DNA of 64,000 bases from Sphingomonas sp. PP-CE-1G-424 (GTDB lineage Bacteria; Pseudomonadota; Alphaproteobacteria; Sphingomonadales; Sphingomonadaceae): positions 49,951-113,950 of the forward strand of contig NZ_SLXW01000007.1 of NCBI RefSeq assembly GCF_004341085.1. Reading direction: 5' to 3'. Of this stretch, positions 8,143-16,245 are shown one piece after another; position 1 is the stretch's first letter; every line of letters starts with the position of its first letter. The notes beneath the pieces are model-generated. The model had not been told where the DNA came from. It worked only from the letters and a program-made list of their open reading frames with translations, and did no database searches. The position numbers were made by a program, and so were the translations under genes.

Positions 8143-9339
8143 ATGTTGCAGCGCACTAAGATCGACCTTGAAGTCGCCAAGCAGTTGACGCTTCCGCAAG
8201 AGTTGGCGATCGTCCGAGCAGCCTATGCCCGTCATCAGGGGCTCGTGGTCCGCAGCCGATTGGCGACGCTTTTGCTGGTTTGCGATGCGTTTGACGACCT
8301 TGTCACCTTGCTGTCGCCACACGACGACCTGAATTTCCTCGAAGAAATGCTCTTGGCCCAAGCATGCCTTGCCCGCGAGACGCCGGAGGATGACGACCAT
8401 GCGCGGCGCGTTGCGAACCGCGCGCTAGCGTCGGCGACCAGCGACGTGCAGCGCGCGGCCGCGCTCGCGGTACGCGGCAAGGCGGAAATTCGGCTCGGCG
8501 CAGTCGAGGCGGCGCGGACGACGCTTGATCGCGCGCTGCGCTACGACCCGCGCGAGAAGGACGCCTGCAAGCGGCTCGCTGCACTCGATCTCGCCGCGAA
8601 CGATCCCGCTGCGGTGCTGGCGATGGTCGAGCGCCTGACCGCGCGCGGCGCCGCGCATGCCCGATTGTTCGCCGCTCAATCGCTTGCCTTGGCGCAGGCT
8701 GGCGCGATTCAGGCGGCACGCGCAGCGACCGGGCAGGGAGAACTCACCGCGATGGCGACGCTCGCACCGCCGCCCGGCTGGGACGACATCCACGCGTTCA
8801 ACGCGGCGCTGGCCGAGGAACTACTTGCGCATCCGGGGCTCCGCTACGAACGCTATGGTACCGCATCGGCACGGACTTGGCGGATCGATTCCCCGGCAAC
8901 GCGCGAAGCGCCTCTGGTCCGCCTGCTGCTCGCGCATATCGCCGACGCGATCGCGGCGCATCTGGAAGGCCTGGCCGATCTCGACCACCCCTGGGCCCGC
9001 GCACGACCGACCGCGGCGATGCTGCGCAGCTGGTGCGTCATCACCGAGAGCGACGGTTTTGAAACTTGGCACGTTCACCAATTCGGTTGGCTGAGCGGAG
9101 TCTATTACGTCCGGGTTCCGGACTCGATCACGCACGGCGAGGACCCAGGCGGATGCCTAGCGTTCGGAATCCCCGAAGACCTGGTCGGGGATGACGCCGC
9201 GTCCGCGTTCGGCACGCGGACGGTGCGGCCGCACGACGGCCTGATGCTCGCCTTTCCGTCGCACAGCTATCACCGCACCTTCCCGCACGGCCTGATCGAG
9301 AAGCGGATCTGCGTCGCGTTCGATCTCAGGCCGCTGTGA
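8143..9339 (+). CDS. TPR-containing putative 2OG-Fe(II) oxygenase (copy 2)
   Basis: Paralog of the gene at 3596 with the same layout: N-terminal TPR-like helices, then G-F-E-T-W-H-V-H-Q-F-G-W-L-S-G-V-Y-Y, G-G-C-L-A-F-G-I-P and F-P-S-H-S-Y-H-R-T-F-P with an Arg before C-V-A-F-D. The His pair, distal His and Arg fit a 2OG-Fe(II) oxygenase. I prefer the ATG at 8143, which has GAGAG 5 bases upstream, over a GTG at 8131. The stop overlaps the GTG start of the second HprK-like gene, so the oxygenase and kinase are coupled. The two copies are similar throughout but clearly diverged, suggesting old duplication and distinct targets or order of action. Confidence 0.8.
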   Translation: MLQRTKIDLEVAKQLTLPQELAIVRAAYARHQGLVVRSRLATLLLVCDAFDDLVTLLSPHDDLNFLEEMLLAQACLARETPEDDDHARRVANRALASATSDVQRAAALAVRGKAEIRLGAVEAARTTLDRALRYDPREKDACKRLAALDLAANDPAAVLAMVERLTARGAAHARLFAAQSLALAQAGAIQAARAATGQGELTAMATLAPPPGWDDIHAFNAALAEELLAHPGLRYERYGTASARTWRIDSPATREAPLVRLLLAHIADAIAAHLEGLADLDHPWARARPTAAMLRSWCVITESDGFETWHVHQFGWLSGVYYVRVPDSITHGEDPGGCLAFGIPEDLVGDDAASAFGTRTVRPHDGLMLAFPSHSYHRTFPHGLIEKRICVAFDLRPL

Positions 9340-10262
9340 GCGAAGAGTACCGCGCATCGGCGTTCGGCCTAACATGGCATTCGGACATCGCGCTCGACGG
9401 CTTCGACCAATGGTCCCCGACACTTGATACGCCGCGACCCTGCGTGCGCGTGACGCGCGTCGCCGCGCTTGCCGACCGCGGGCCGGGACACGCGCTCAAC
9501 CGGGGACAACTCTATCCCGACGGCATCCGGCTCGGCTGGGGAGACGCGGTCGTTTTCGACATGATCGATGGCGCCCGGATCGACTATCTGCCCGGCCCCG
9601 GCTGGCGCGGCTCGCTGCCGTTCACCTTCTACAGCACGATCAGCGCGGTGACGCTGGCGTGGCGCGGCACGATCCCGTTCCATGCCTGCATGGTCGAAGT
9701 CGACGGTTGCGCGGTACTGATCGCGGGCCGATCGGGGGCAGGTAAATCGAGCCTCACCGCAGCGCTGCTCAGGCTCGGCGCGCGCCTCGTCGCCGACGAT
9801 CTGGCCGTGATCGGTGTCGCCGACGGCCGGATCGAGGCGCTGCGCGGTCGCCCGACGATGCGCCAGCACCGCGATACAGCCGCGCGGATCGACGCCGATC
9901 TTCGCGTACCCGTGCCCGACGACCCGCGCGGCAAATGGCTGGTGCGTCCGCGCGCGCGCGCAGCCGATGTCGCGCTACCGCTTGCCGGCCTGCTGACACT
10001 GACTGACCGGCCTTTGGCGCTCGACGCACGCGCGAAGCTCGCCGCGCTCTCAGTGCATCTCTTCCGGCCGAGGTGGCTCGCCGCGCTCCCGAACCAAGCG
10101 GTCCGCCGCCACGACCTGCTGAAGATCGCCGCAGCGATACCCATCGCCACCTTGCCCGCGATCGCGACATTCGACCCCCACGATCAGAAGGACCGCGCCC
10201 ACCGGGCGCTCGCGCAGATCAGGACGATGATCGCGGCACGGCCTGCACGAACCAGCCAGTGA
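9336..10262 (+). CDS. HprK-like serine kinase-related ATPase (copy 2)
   Basis: A 308-residue HprK-like protein. F-H-A-C-M-V (115-120), Walker A G-R-S-G-A-G-K-S (131-138) and L-V-A-D-D (151-155) are in the same order and spacing as in copy 1 at 2348. It starts with GTG overlapping the oxygenase stop (GTGA). Its 3' end overlaps the convergent 2OG oxygenase gene by 44 bases. Outside the kinase motifs it is quite different from copy 1, so the pair is probably not a recent duplication. With no PTS genes around, phosphorylation of a peptide or protein made in this island is the likelier role; neither substrate nor catalytic activity is shown by the sequence. Confidence 0.75.
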   Translation: MSEEYRASAFGLTWHSDIALDGFDQWSPTLDTPRPCVRVTRVAALADRGPGHALNRGQLYPDGIRLGWGDAVVFDMIDGARIDYLPGPGWRGSLPFTFYSTISAVTLAWRGTIPFHACMVEVDGCAVLIAGRSGAGKSSLTAALLRLGARLVADDLAVIGVADGRIEALRGRPTMRQHRDTAARIDADLRVPVPDDPRGKWLVRPRARAADVALPLAGLLTLTDRPLALDARAKLAALSVHLFRPRWLAALPNQAVRRHDLLKIAAAIPIATLPAIATFDPHDQKDRAHRALAQIRTMIAARPARTSQ

Positions 10263-10902
10263 ACACGCGCCGCGGTCCCCCGCTCGCCAACGGCAGAACG
10301 CGGTGTTCAAGGTCGCTGGCAATATCAAAGATCAACGCGGTCCCGGCACGATCGTGACGATAGCGGACCAGCGTCTCCTGCGTCCCGGTCATACGCAGCT
10401 CGAAACTGCCCCCCTCATAGGCGGCATCGGACAGGTTGATGGTAATCCCGAGTTTGCGAGCGCCTGCCGCATCGTCGTGCGTGTCGTTATGCCAGTCGAG
10501 CGCGTCTAAGCCGTTGGCGCGGTTCTGTACGAGCCGTCCTTCGACGCGGTGCAGGTCGTGGCAACCGGTGACCACCTCGATCCAGTGCAGGAACGACGGA
10601 CGACTGAGCACGATGTTCAGCGCGGCGCCGACCCGCTGTGGTGCCTCGACCTCGCGCGATCCAAGCTGGTCGACATGGTCGGCGACGAACCCCCCGCGAC
10701 GACAGCGATCAAGCAGGCTGGCGAGCAGGTCAGGGGCTATGAGGTCACGACATTCGATCGCACGCTGCCGTTTGAAATCCTGCGCAGCGCCCGCGGGTGC
10801 GACGAGTATCTCGGTACGTTGCGCACCAATCGCGATCGGCCGCCCCCCAAGACCCGACAGCGAAGCCGGTTCGAACGGCGACGGCATGATTGATACGGGC
10901 AT
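10219..10902 (-). CDS. 2OG-Fe(II) oxygenase (prolyl-hydroxylase-like)
   Basis: A 227-residue single-domain enzyme. The iron triad is visible as H-N-D (138-140) and H200 in D-L-E-H-R-V-L-P, with R211/R212 in G-P-R-R-V-F-T-G-W-F as the 2-oxoglutarate anchor. L-S-D-A-A-Y-E-G-G-S-F-E-L is the usual strand/turn between them. It is unrelated in layout to the two TPR oxygenases, having no helical N-terminal part. It lies downstream of a methyltransferase and putative metallopeptidase on the same strand and could form an operon with them (65 bases separate it from the methyltransferase). Its target is unknown; a peptide or protein side chain is plausible. Confidence 0.8.
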   Translation of the reverse strand: MPVSIMPSPFEPASLSGLGGRPIAIGAQRTEILVAPAGAAQDFKRQRAIECRDLIAPDLLASLLDRCRRGGFVADHVDQLGSREVEAPQRVGAALNIVLSRPSFLHWIEVVTGCHDLHRVEGRLVQNRANGLDALDWHNDTHDDAAGARKLGITINLSDAAYEGGSFELRMTGTQETLVRYRHDRAGTALIFDIASDLEHRVLPLASGGPRRVFTGWFVQAVPRSSS

Positions 10903-10967
10903 TTCCCCTTCCCCATAAAAGCGCGCGATAGGCCAACGAACCCGCGCGCAGGGATCGCGTCAAGCCG

Positions 10968-11693
10968 CTACCGTTTCAAGAACACGAACGCGGCGTAGTT
11001 GTCGTGGGGTAACAGCCGATCGTCGGCGCCGTAAAACGGGCCCGGTTGTAGCTTTATGCCCGGTGTCACGATCGCCCGGTAGCGTACCGCTACAGGGGCG
11101 TCGGTGAACCGGAAATTGCATCCCCACAGGATGAGAAGCCCCCCCGGACGGATACATCGGTCAAGCGCGTCGACCGCCGCGGCGAACCGCGAGAACGGGA
11201 GCAATCGGGTACAACGGTCGGGACGCCACGCATCGAGATCGCCGTGGCGCAGCACCGACAGGCAGAACACCGCATCATATCCCTCTGCCGTCAGCACGTT
11301 CGGCGTATCGGCACAGGCGAACCGGATCTGCCCCAGCCCCAGGCGATCGGCGGTCCGTCGAGCCTGCGCGATGCAGGCAGGGTTCGCGTCGATCGCGTCG
11401 ATCCGCGCATGCGGCAGATACCGCGCCAGCGTGACCGCTTCCTCGCCCGTCGAACACCCGAACGACAACAGGCGCGGTGCCGGATTATCCCCTAATCGCG
11501 CCGCCACGGCTGCGAACAATCCCGGATGCCGATCCAGTCGCGTCACCGTGGCAGGCTGAAACAGCTGTGCGCCCCGCCGTCCGGCGTCGAGCCGCCCGCG
11601 GCCGAGCGGCGTCGCCAGCGCCCGAACAAAACGAACGAGGGCAACGAGCCTCGGGAACGCTTTCAGGCGGTTACGCACGAAAGTCGCAACCAT
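10968..11693 (-). CDS. Class I SAM-dependent methyltransferase
   Basis: A 241-residue protein with the SAM-binding motif L-L-S-F-G-C-S-T-G-E-E (75-85), an acidic D-A-I-D-A-N after strand 2, and Y-D-A-V-F-C-L-S-V-L-R-H before the C-terminal R-P-G-G-L-L-I-L-W-G. The C-S-T-G-E-E signature recalls CheR-like methyltransferases, but the CheR N-terminal domain is missing. The gene overlaps the 3' end of the putative metallopeptidase gene by 31 bases, implying one transcript. The substrate is unknown; the location suggests tailoring of the island's product or of a protein. Confidence 0.75.
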   Translation of the reverse strand: MVATFVRNRLKAFPRLVALVRFVRALATPLGRGRLDAGRRGAQLFQPATVTRLDRHPGLFAAVAARLGDNPAPRLLSFGCSTGEEAVTLARYLPHARIDAIDANPACIAQARRTADRLGLGQIRFACADTPNVLTAEGYDAVFCLSVLRHGDLDAWRPDRCTRLLPFSRFAAAVDALDRCIRPGGLLILWGCNFRFTDAPVAVRYRAIVTPGIKLQPGPFYGADDRLLPHDNYAAFVFLKR

Positions 11694-12172
11694 GTCCGCA
11701 TCGCCGGAAAGCGCGGAGCCCCATCACCCGGGCGTGCCGCCATCCGCCAATATTGCAGCATCGGCAGCCCGATAAAGCTTCCCCAAGCAAACGCCGCGAT
11801 CAGATAGTCGGGGCCACCCTTATAGCCTGCGTGGAACAGCGTGGCCGTAGGGATGCCGATCGCCATCGCCGCGGCATAGGACCAGGCGATCGCCGCCATC
11901 TCTTCGGCGGGATCGTCGCCGACCTGCGACAGCGTATCCCAAAGCGCCGGATTGGTCACCGCAAGGTGCCCCGCCTCGTGGAGCAGGTCGCCGATCCGGC
12001 CCGGCTGCGCGGGGTCGTACACCACCGCGCCACCCCGAACCGTCATCGCCAGCAGAACCGCATCGGCAGGCACGATCCCGACCGCGGCCGTCAGCCCGAT
12101 ACGCTCCAGGAAAGCGAGAATATCGGCCAGTTCCGGCGCATTGCCTAGCGGAGAAGGGTGCCCGGTCTGCAT
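11663..12172 (-). CDS. Putative HEAGH zinc metallopeptidase-like protein
   Basis: A 169-residue protein with D-L-L-H-E-A-G-H-L-A-V (HExxH at 65-69) and a downstream acidic stretch D-D-P-A-E-E-M-A-A-I-A-W-S-Y-A that could give the third zinc ligand. The second half is hydrophobic (about 95-140), suggesting membrane contact. The pattern is that of a gluzincin-like protease but I cannot name a family. No clear ribosome binding site precedes the ATG; instead a GTAGAC palindrome abuts it, so the true start could be later. Because no lasso B2 protease is present in the window, this is the only visible candidate for a leader peptidase of the predicted precursor; that role is a guess. Confidence 0.55.
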   Translation of the reverse strand: MQTGHPSPLGNAPELADILAFLERIGLTAAVGIVPADAVLLAMTVRGGAVVYDPAQPGRIGDLLHEAGHLAVTNPALWDTLSQVGDDPAEEMAAIAWSYAAAMAIGIPTATLFHAGYKGGPDYLIAAFAWGSFIGLPMLQYWRMAARPGDGAPRFPAMRTWLRLSCVTA

Positions 12173-12173
12173 G

Positions 12174-12198
12174 TAGACACGTCTACGCGTCTACGACC
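12174..12198. promoter_or_regulatory. GTAGAC-type palindromic site
   Basis: GTAGACACGTCTAC (12174-12187) is a palindrome with six-base arms, followed at once by a third half-site GCGTCTAC. It lies directly upstream of the putative metallopeptidase gene and in the divergent region before the secreted protein gene. Related elements are at 55422-55445, 58277-58288 and 62609-62823. An operator for a regulator shared with the plasmid backbone is likely, but the binder is unknown. Confidence 0.45.
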
Positions 12199-12309
12199 AT
12201 ACCGGCAAGGCGCGCGCAAATACCCGCTTGTTAAACGCCCGCCAATGGCCGACCATCGATCCGCACGCGTCGCTGTGCGGGTCGAATTCCTTCTATCCAG
12301 GAACCGCGC

Positions 12310-13485
12310 ATGACCAGGATCGTGCTTTTCGCAGTATCGACGCTTACGCTAGCCGGCCCCGCAGCCGCGCAGGTCGATCCGGTCGCGCGCGCGATGGCGG
12401 CGAAGGCGCTCTCGGTCGCGACTGCACCGACGACGATGAAGACGACGATCGTCGGTGGCGAGCAACCCGATACGCCGGCCGTCTCGGGCGCTTCGGGGAC
12501 AATCGGCAACTCGCCGATCCAGGTCAACGGCAGCGCCGCCAACGACACCGGCTATCTTGCATTCAAATACGGCGCAGACGGCAAGGGGGTGACCAATTAC
12601 TGGGTCAAGACGCGCAGCCCGGCGATGAACGGCTATGCCGCGGTCCAGAACGGCGATCGCATCGTCGTCGACCTGTGGCAGGCGGGCACCGGCGGACAGA
12701 CCGGGCATGTCGGCGGGAGCCGGGTCACCGTCGACAATGCGGTCTTTTCGGCAGGCGAGGTCGCCGGGCGCTGGGCGCTGTTCACCGGCACCGGGGTCGC
12801 GTCGTCACAGGTGAGCAAGCAGTATCCGGTTCGCTACGGCACGATGAACGCGATCGTCGCCAACAGCTATCAGCAGGTGATTTTCCCTGGCGGCGTCAAC
12901 CCGGCGCTGCCATCGGCGGGGAGCAATTTCGGCGGATGGGTGGTGATCGGCGCGGGTGCGGCGTCGCCCGGTTTCGGCGCGCTGAAGTTTCTGCGGTCGG
13001 GCGCCGCGCTGCTCGCCACGCCTGAGGCGGGCGCGTTCGAGGTCGATGCGAACGCCCGGCCGTATTTCACCGCGGCCGACGGCGTCCGGCGCGGCGTCAT
13101 GCTCGCCGACACCAGCGATCCGAGCGTCACGGTGCTGCCGGGCGCGGGCGCAGGCGCGACCGTCACGATCGACGCGAACGGCAATGCGGGGGTCGTCCTG
13201 CTGGTCACGGGCCCGGGACCCGGTAACGGACCGGGCAGCAGACCGGGCGCGGGGCTTGGCGCGGGCGACCTGTTCACGGTGACCTATGCGCATGCCTATC
13301 CGTCCGCCAGCTACCCGGTGATCTCGGCCGCCAACGCAGCTGCGGTCGCACTGGTCCGGAACGGCTATCTGACCGCGACGAAGACAGGCTTCACCGTCAG
13401 CGTGCCGATCGGTCCTGGGGATGGCCCGGGCGCAGCGCTTCCGACCGGCAGCTATGCCATCACCTTCAACGCACCCGGCGCTTGA
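12310..13485 (+). CDS. Secreted protein of unknown function with Gly/Pro-rich linker
   Basis: A 391-residue protein with a clear signal peptide (M-T-R-I-V-L-F-A-V-S-T-L-T-L-A-G-P-A-A-A, cleavage near A-Q). The mature part is rich in Gly, Ala, Ser, Thr and beta-type patterns, with a G-P-G-P-G-N-G-P-G linker near 300-320 followed by a C-terminal beta domain. This looks like an extracellular or surface fibre-like protein. CCAGGA lies 8 bases before the ATG. No enzymatic motif is visible and I do not recognise a family. It precedes the nucleotidyltransferase gene closely and may be a surface partner of the tail-collar-type protein, which is speculation. Confidence 0.6.
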   Translation: MTRIVLFAVSTLTLAGPAAAQVDPVARAMAAKALSVATAPTTMKTTIVGGEQPDTPAVSGASGTIGNSPIQVNGSAANDTGYLAFKYGADGKGVTNYWVKTRSPAMNGYAAVQNGDRIVVDLWQAGTGGQTGHVGGSRVTVDNAVFSAGEVAGRWALFTGTGVASSQVSKQYPVRYGTMNAIVANSYQQVIFPGGVNPALPSAGSNFGGWVVIGAGAASPGFGALKFLRSGAALLATPEAGAFEVDANARPYFTAADGVRRGVMLADTSDPSVTVLPGAGAGATVTIDANGNAGVVLLVTGPGPGNGPGSRPGAGLGAGDLFTVTYAHAYPSASYPVISAANAAAVALVRNGYLTATKTGFTVSVPIGPGDGPGAALPTGSYAITFNAPGA

Positions 13486-13535
13486 CCCGACCAGCGCTTC
13501 CCGAGCCGGCGTTTCCCGAGCCAGCGCACCGGTCG

Positions 13536-14675
13536 ATGGTCTCGCCCGAATTCGCGTTCGTCTGCGCCTGCGCCGGACCGCTCGCCACATCCGACACGGA
13601 CGGCGATCTCGACGGTCCCTCGCTCGCCGCGATAGCCCACCGGCATCAGGTCGTGTCGCTGGTGGTCGAGGCGCTCAAACGACACGGCCGGCCGATCCCG
13701 CCGGCGCTTGCCGCGCGCCACGATCCGCTGGCGCCGCTGCGCGCGGCACGCGAGGCGATCCGGTTGCGGACGCTGTTGCTGGCGGAAGAGATCGAGCCGA
13801 TCTTCCTTAAGGGGAGCGCGCTGGCGGTGCTGGCCTACGGCGCGCTCGCCCGTCGTCAGTTCAGCGATATCGATCTGCTGGTTCGCCCCGAGGATGCCCG
13901 CCGCGCAGCTGCGCTGCTCGAGAACGCCGGGTATCGCGCACGCAGCGATACGGGCGCCAATCTCGCAAACAGGGTCGCGCGGCTCTCGCCGCTCGCCAAG
14001 GACATGGAAGTGCGTCACGCCGGCACCGGCCAGATCGTCGAGCTTCACTGGCGCATGACCGACGCTCTGCGCGAACGCCCGGCCCAGGATCGCGAAGCCG
14101 TCCAGTGGGTAGACCTGGCCCCCGGCGCAGCCGTCCCCACGCTCGCGACCGACGCGCTGTTCGCCTATATCTGCAACCACGGCGCCGCGCATATGTGGGC
14201 GCGGCTGCGCTGGCTGGCCGACGTCGCGGCGTTGCTGGCGCGCGAGCCCGACGGCGGGGACCGGCTCTGGCACGCCGCGGTCGCGCGCCGCCAGGGTCGC
14301 GCGGCCGCCTCCGCCATCCTGCTGGCCCGGCGGTATTTTGGCACGCCCGTCCCGCCAGCCTTCGCGGCCCCCGTATCGCTGCGCCTGAGGTTGCTCGTCG
14401 CACTGTCCCGACGCGTGATCGAAGCGGGTGGCGGCACCACCGAGCTCGCCCGCACGCGCTGGCGCGGCTGGGCCGAGATGACGGGCAAGCTGCTCGTCGC
14501 GTCGAGCCCCGGCGATCTCGGCGGATGGTGCGTCCGCCTGCTGTTCTCGGCGTCCGATGCCGAGGCAGAGCCCTCGCGCTTCTGGTTCGTGCTCCACCCG
14601 CTGCAGCGCATCCCGAGGCTACTCAAGCGACGCAGGCTGCGGCAGGACCTGCGCCGCACGCGCGAGCGCGCCTGA
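13536..14675 (+). CDS. NTP_transf_5-type nucleotidyltransferase
   Basis: About 379 residues. The family signature is present: F-L-K-G-S-A-L-A-V-L-A-Y-G followed by R-R-Q-F-S-D-I-D-L-L-V, giving the G-S and D-x-D metal-binding motif of the polymerase-beta-like nucleotidyltransferase fold, and later E-L-H-W-R. The frame is open to a TTG at 13482 that overlaps the previous stop; I prefer the ATG at 13536 because S-P-E-F then lies at the start, as is usual. Uncharacterised nucleotidyltransferases of this family occur in kinase-containing lasso clusters of the paeninodin type, so it fits the precursor/kinase/B1/cyclase set. Function there is unproven. Confidence 0.75.
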   Translation: MVSPEFAFVCACAGPLATSDTDGDLDGPSLAAIAHRHQVVSLVVEALKRHGRPIPPALAARHDPLAPLRAAREAIRLRTLLLAEEIEPIFLKGSALAVLAYGALARRQFSDIDLLVRPEDARRAAALLENAGYRARSDTGANLANRVARLSPLAKDMEVRHAGTGQIVELHWRMTDALRERPAQDREAVQWVDLAPGAAVPTLATDALFAYICNHGAAHMWARLRWLADVAALLAREPDGGDRLWHAAVARRQGRAAASAILLARRYFGTPVPPAFAAPVSLRLRLLVALSRRVIEAGGGTTELARTRWRGWAEMTGKLLVASSPGDLGGWCVRLLFSASDAEAEPSRFWFVLHPLQRIPRLLKRRRLRQDLRRTRERA

Positions 14676-14702
14676 ACCCCGCAAGTCCCTGAACCCCGCA
14701 CG

Positions 14703-15707
14703 TCACAGCCAGCGACGCGTATCGGGCCAGCGCATCGGCGACATCGTCACATACTGCGCCATGCGCGGACGATCCGCGGTGTTGGCGCTGGCGCCATGCG
14801 GCAAGTCCTGGCGCCAGATCACCAAGTCGCCCGCCGCTGCCGCGATCGGCACGGCTTCGCGCGTCAGGTCGATCGTCCGCGGGTCGCGGGTCCCGAGCGT
14901 CTCCAACCACCCTTGCGCCAGCCGGTGATGGAAGCCCGGAACGACGCGTAGCGCCCCCTGCGTCGCCTCGGTATCGGTCAGATAGAGGATCGCCTGTGTC
15001 TCGAACGGAATCTCTCCGGCCAAGCTGGTGTCCCAGTGCAGGTTGGGCCCCGGAAACGCGTAGCGATCGGTCACCGGTGGGTTGAAGCTCAATCGATCGG
15101 TCGACATCAGAAGGTCGGCATGACCGTAAAGCTGGGCGAACCCGCGATGCACTCGCGCCGATCGACGCGGGACCTCCATCGTCGGGTGCTGGAACGCCTG
15201 CACCATGATGCCGTTCTCACCGCGGCCGTACCAGCTGGCCCGATCGGCCGGCGTGGCCGCCTTCAGCCTCCACAAATGCGCCGTGATCGCGGCCGCCTCG
15301 TCGCGCGTGATCGCCTGGTGCAGGACGACGACGCCGTCGCGCGCCCATGCGGCCATTTCGACCTCGGAGAACACCGGTTCGGCCGCCATGATCGCCGCTT
15401 GTCGCCTCAGCTCCGCATCCGGTATCGGCGCGTCGTCGTACCAGGCATGATAGCGCGCGATCGCCGCGCCGCGCGTGCCGTCAGATGCCCCGCCTGCCGT
15501 CGCCTCGGTCCAAGCGACGAACGCGTCCCACGCAGGACGCTCCCGACCGAGATACGAGATCGTCTGCTCCAGACCCAGGCCCAGCGTATCGAGCAAGGCG
15601 CGCAACGGCACGGGCCGCGCCGCGCCGCGCGCGACGCCACCCGTCACGCTTCGCCATACGTCTTCGAGGCCGCGTATCGTTCGAAAATCCAGCCGACCAT
15701 CGGTCAT
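14703..15707 (-). CDS. Phytanoyl-CoA dioxygenase (PhyH)-like enzyme
   Basis: A 334-residue PhyH-type non-haem iron oxygenase. Visible elements are A-R-D-G-V-V-V-L-H at the start of the catalytic domain, N-L-H-W-D-T (first His and Asp), L-R-V-V-P-G-F-H-H, and D-L-P-H-G-A-S-A-N with an Arg following (distal His and 2OG anchor). An upstream ATG extends the frame to 15836 into AT-rich DNA; I chose 15707, preceded by GAGAG. This is the fourth iron oxygenase of the island. PhyH-like enzymes hydroxylate small molecules, ectoine-type amino acids or RiPPs; the substrate is not indicated. It converges with the nucleotidyltransferase gene. Confidence 0.75.
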   Translation of the reverse strand: MTDGRLDFRTIRGLEDVWRSVTGGVARGAARPVPLRALLDTLGLGLEQTISYLGRERPAWDAFVAWTEATAGGASDGTRGAAIARYHAWYDDAPIPDAELRRQAAIMAAEPVFSEVEMAAWARDGVVVLHQAITRDEAAAITAHLWRLKAATPADRASWYGRGENGIMVQAFQHPTMEVPRRSARVHRGFAQLYGHADLLMSTDRLSFNPPVTDRYAFPGPNLHWDTSLAGEIPFETQAILYLTDTEATQGALRVVPGFHHRLAQGWLETLGTRDPRTIDLTREAVPIAAAAGDLVIWRQDLPHGASANTADRPRMAQYVTMSPMRWPDTRRWL

Positions 15708-16015
15708 GTCTTCGCTCTCGCCCACTGCCAAGCTCATCAATAGTTTTTTCACGATTGAATTGACGCGCTTAGCAAAAAACATTTCCAAATAAATAGTATC
15801 GGACTTCATCTGAATAACTCTTTGATATCTATCCAATTGTATTTCTATATGTCAGATTCTTGCAATTAATATATATTACGATTGATCTATGCCGCTCTAC
15901 ACAGGTATCACTATGCTTCTTTCATAAAAGTTTTATTTTCTGTATTTGCCCGACTTATCTATATTTAATTATCTCATAGCATCAATGACAAACCATCATT
16001 ATCAAAGGCTTATCC
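15708..16015. other. AT-rich intergenic region
   Basis: A stretch with markedly low GC, many TTTAT/ATTTA runs and no convincing gene. It lies between the divergent starts of the PhyH-like gene and a small membrane protein gene, so it should contain both promoters. The composition contrasts with both flanks and may mark an insertion boundary. Confidence 0.5.
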
Positions 16016-16213
16016 ATGAGACCATTAATAGTTGAAGCCTTGCTCATTGCCTTGCTAGCGACTGGATGGTATATTTACACTAAGATGATGGAATCTAAGA
16101 GAAAGCACCGGTTTGCTCGCAAACGTGCGCGCGATGCGCTCGCATGGCAGAAGGTGTTGGACAAGAACGCCGCGGACCGCGCAATGGCCGACACCGCCAC
16201 AGGTTCGGCCTGA
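16016..16213 (+). CDS. Small single-pass membrane protein
   Basis: A 65-residue protein: a hydrophobic segment I-V-E-A-L-L-I-A-L-L-A-T-G-W-Y-I-Y near the N-terminus, then a very basic stretch E-S-K-R-K-H-R-F-A-R-K-R-A-R-D. The layout predicts one membrane helix with the charged tail in the cytoplasm. AAAGG lies 7 bases upstream of the ATG, which supports it as a real gene despite its size. Function unknown. It precedes the convergent recombinase gene by 32 bases. Confidence 0.55.
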   Translation: MRPLIVEALLIALLATGWYIYTKMMESKRKHRFARKRARDALAWQKVLDKNAADRAMADTATGSA

Positions 16214-16245
16214 GGCTTGGAACCTATCCGATACGGCCATACCAT

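Noticed and set aside
12245..12313. A 22-codon frame whose TGA overlaps the ATG of the secreted protein gene, like a regulatory leader peptide
   Set aside because: No ribosome binding site before its ATG and no repeated codons or hairpin suggesting attenuation; the overlap can arise by chance.
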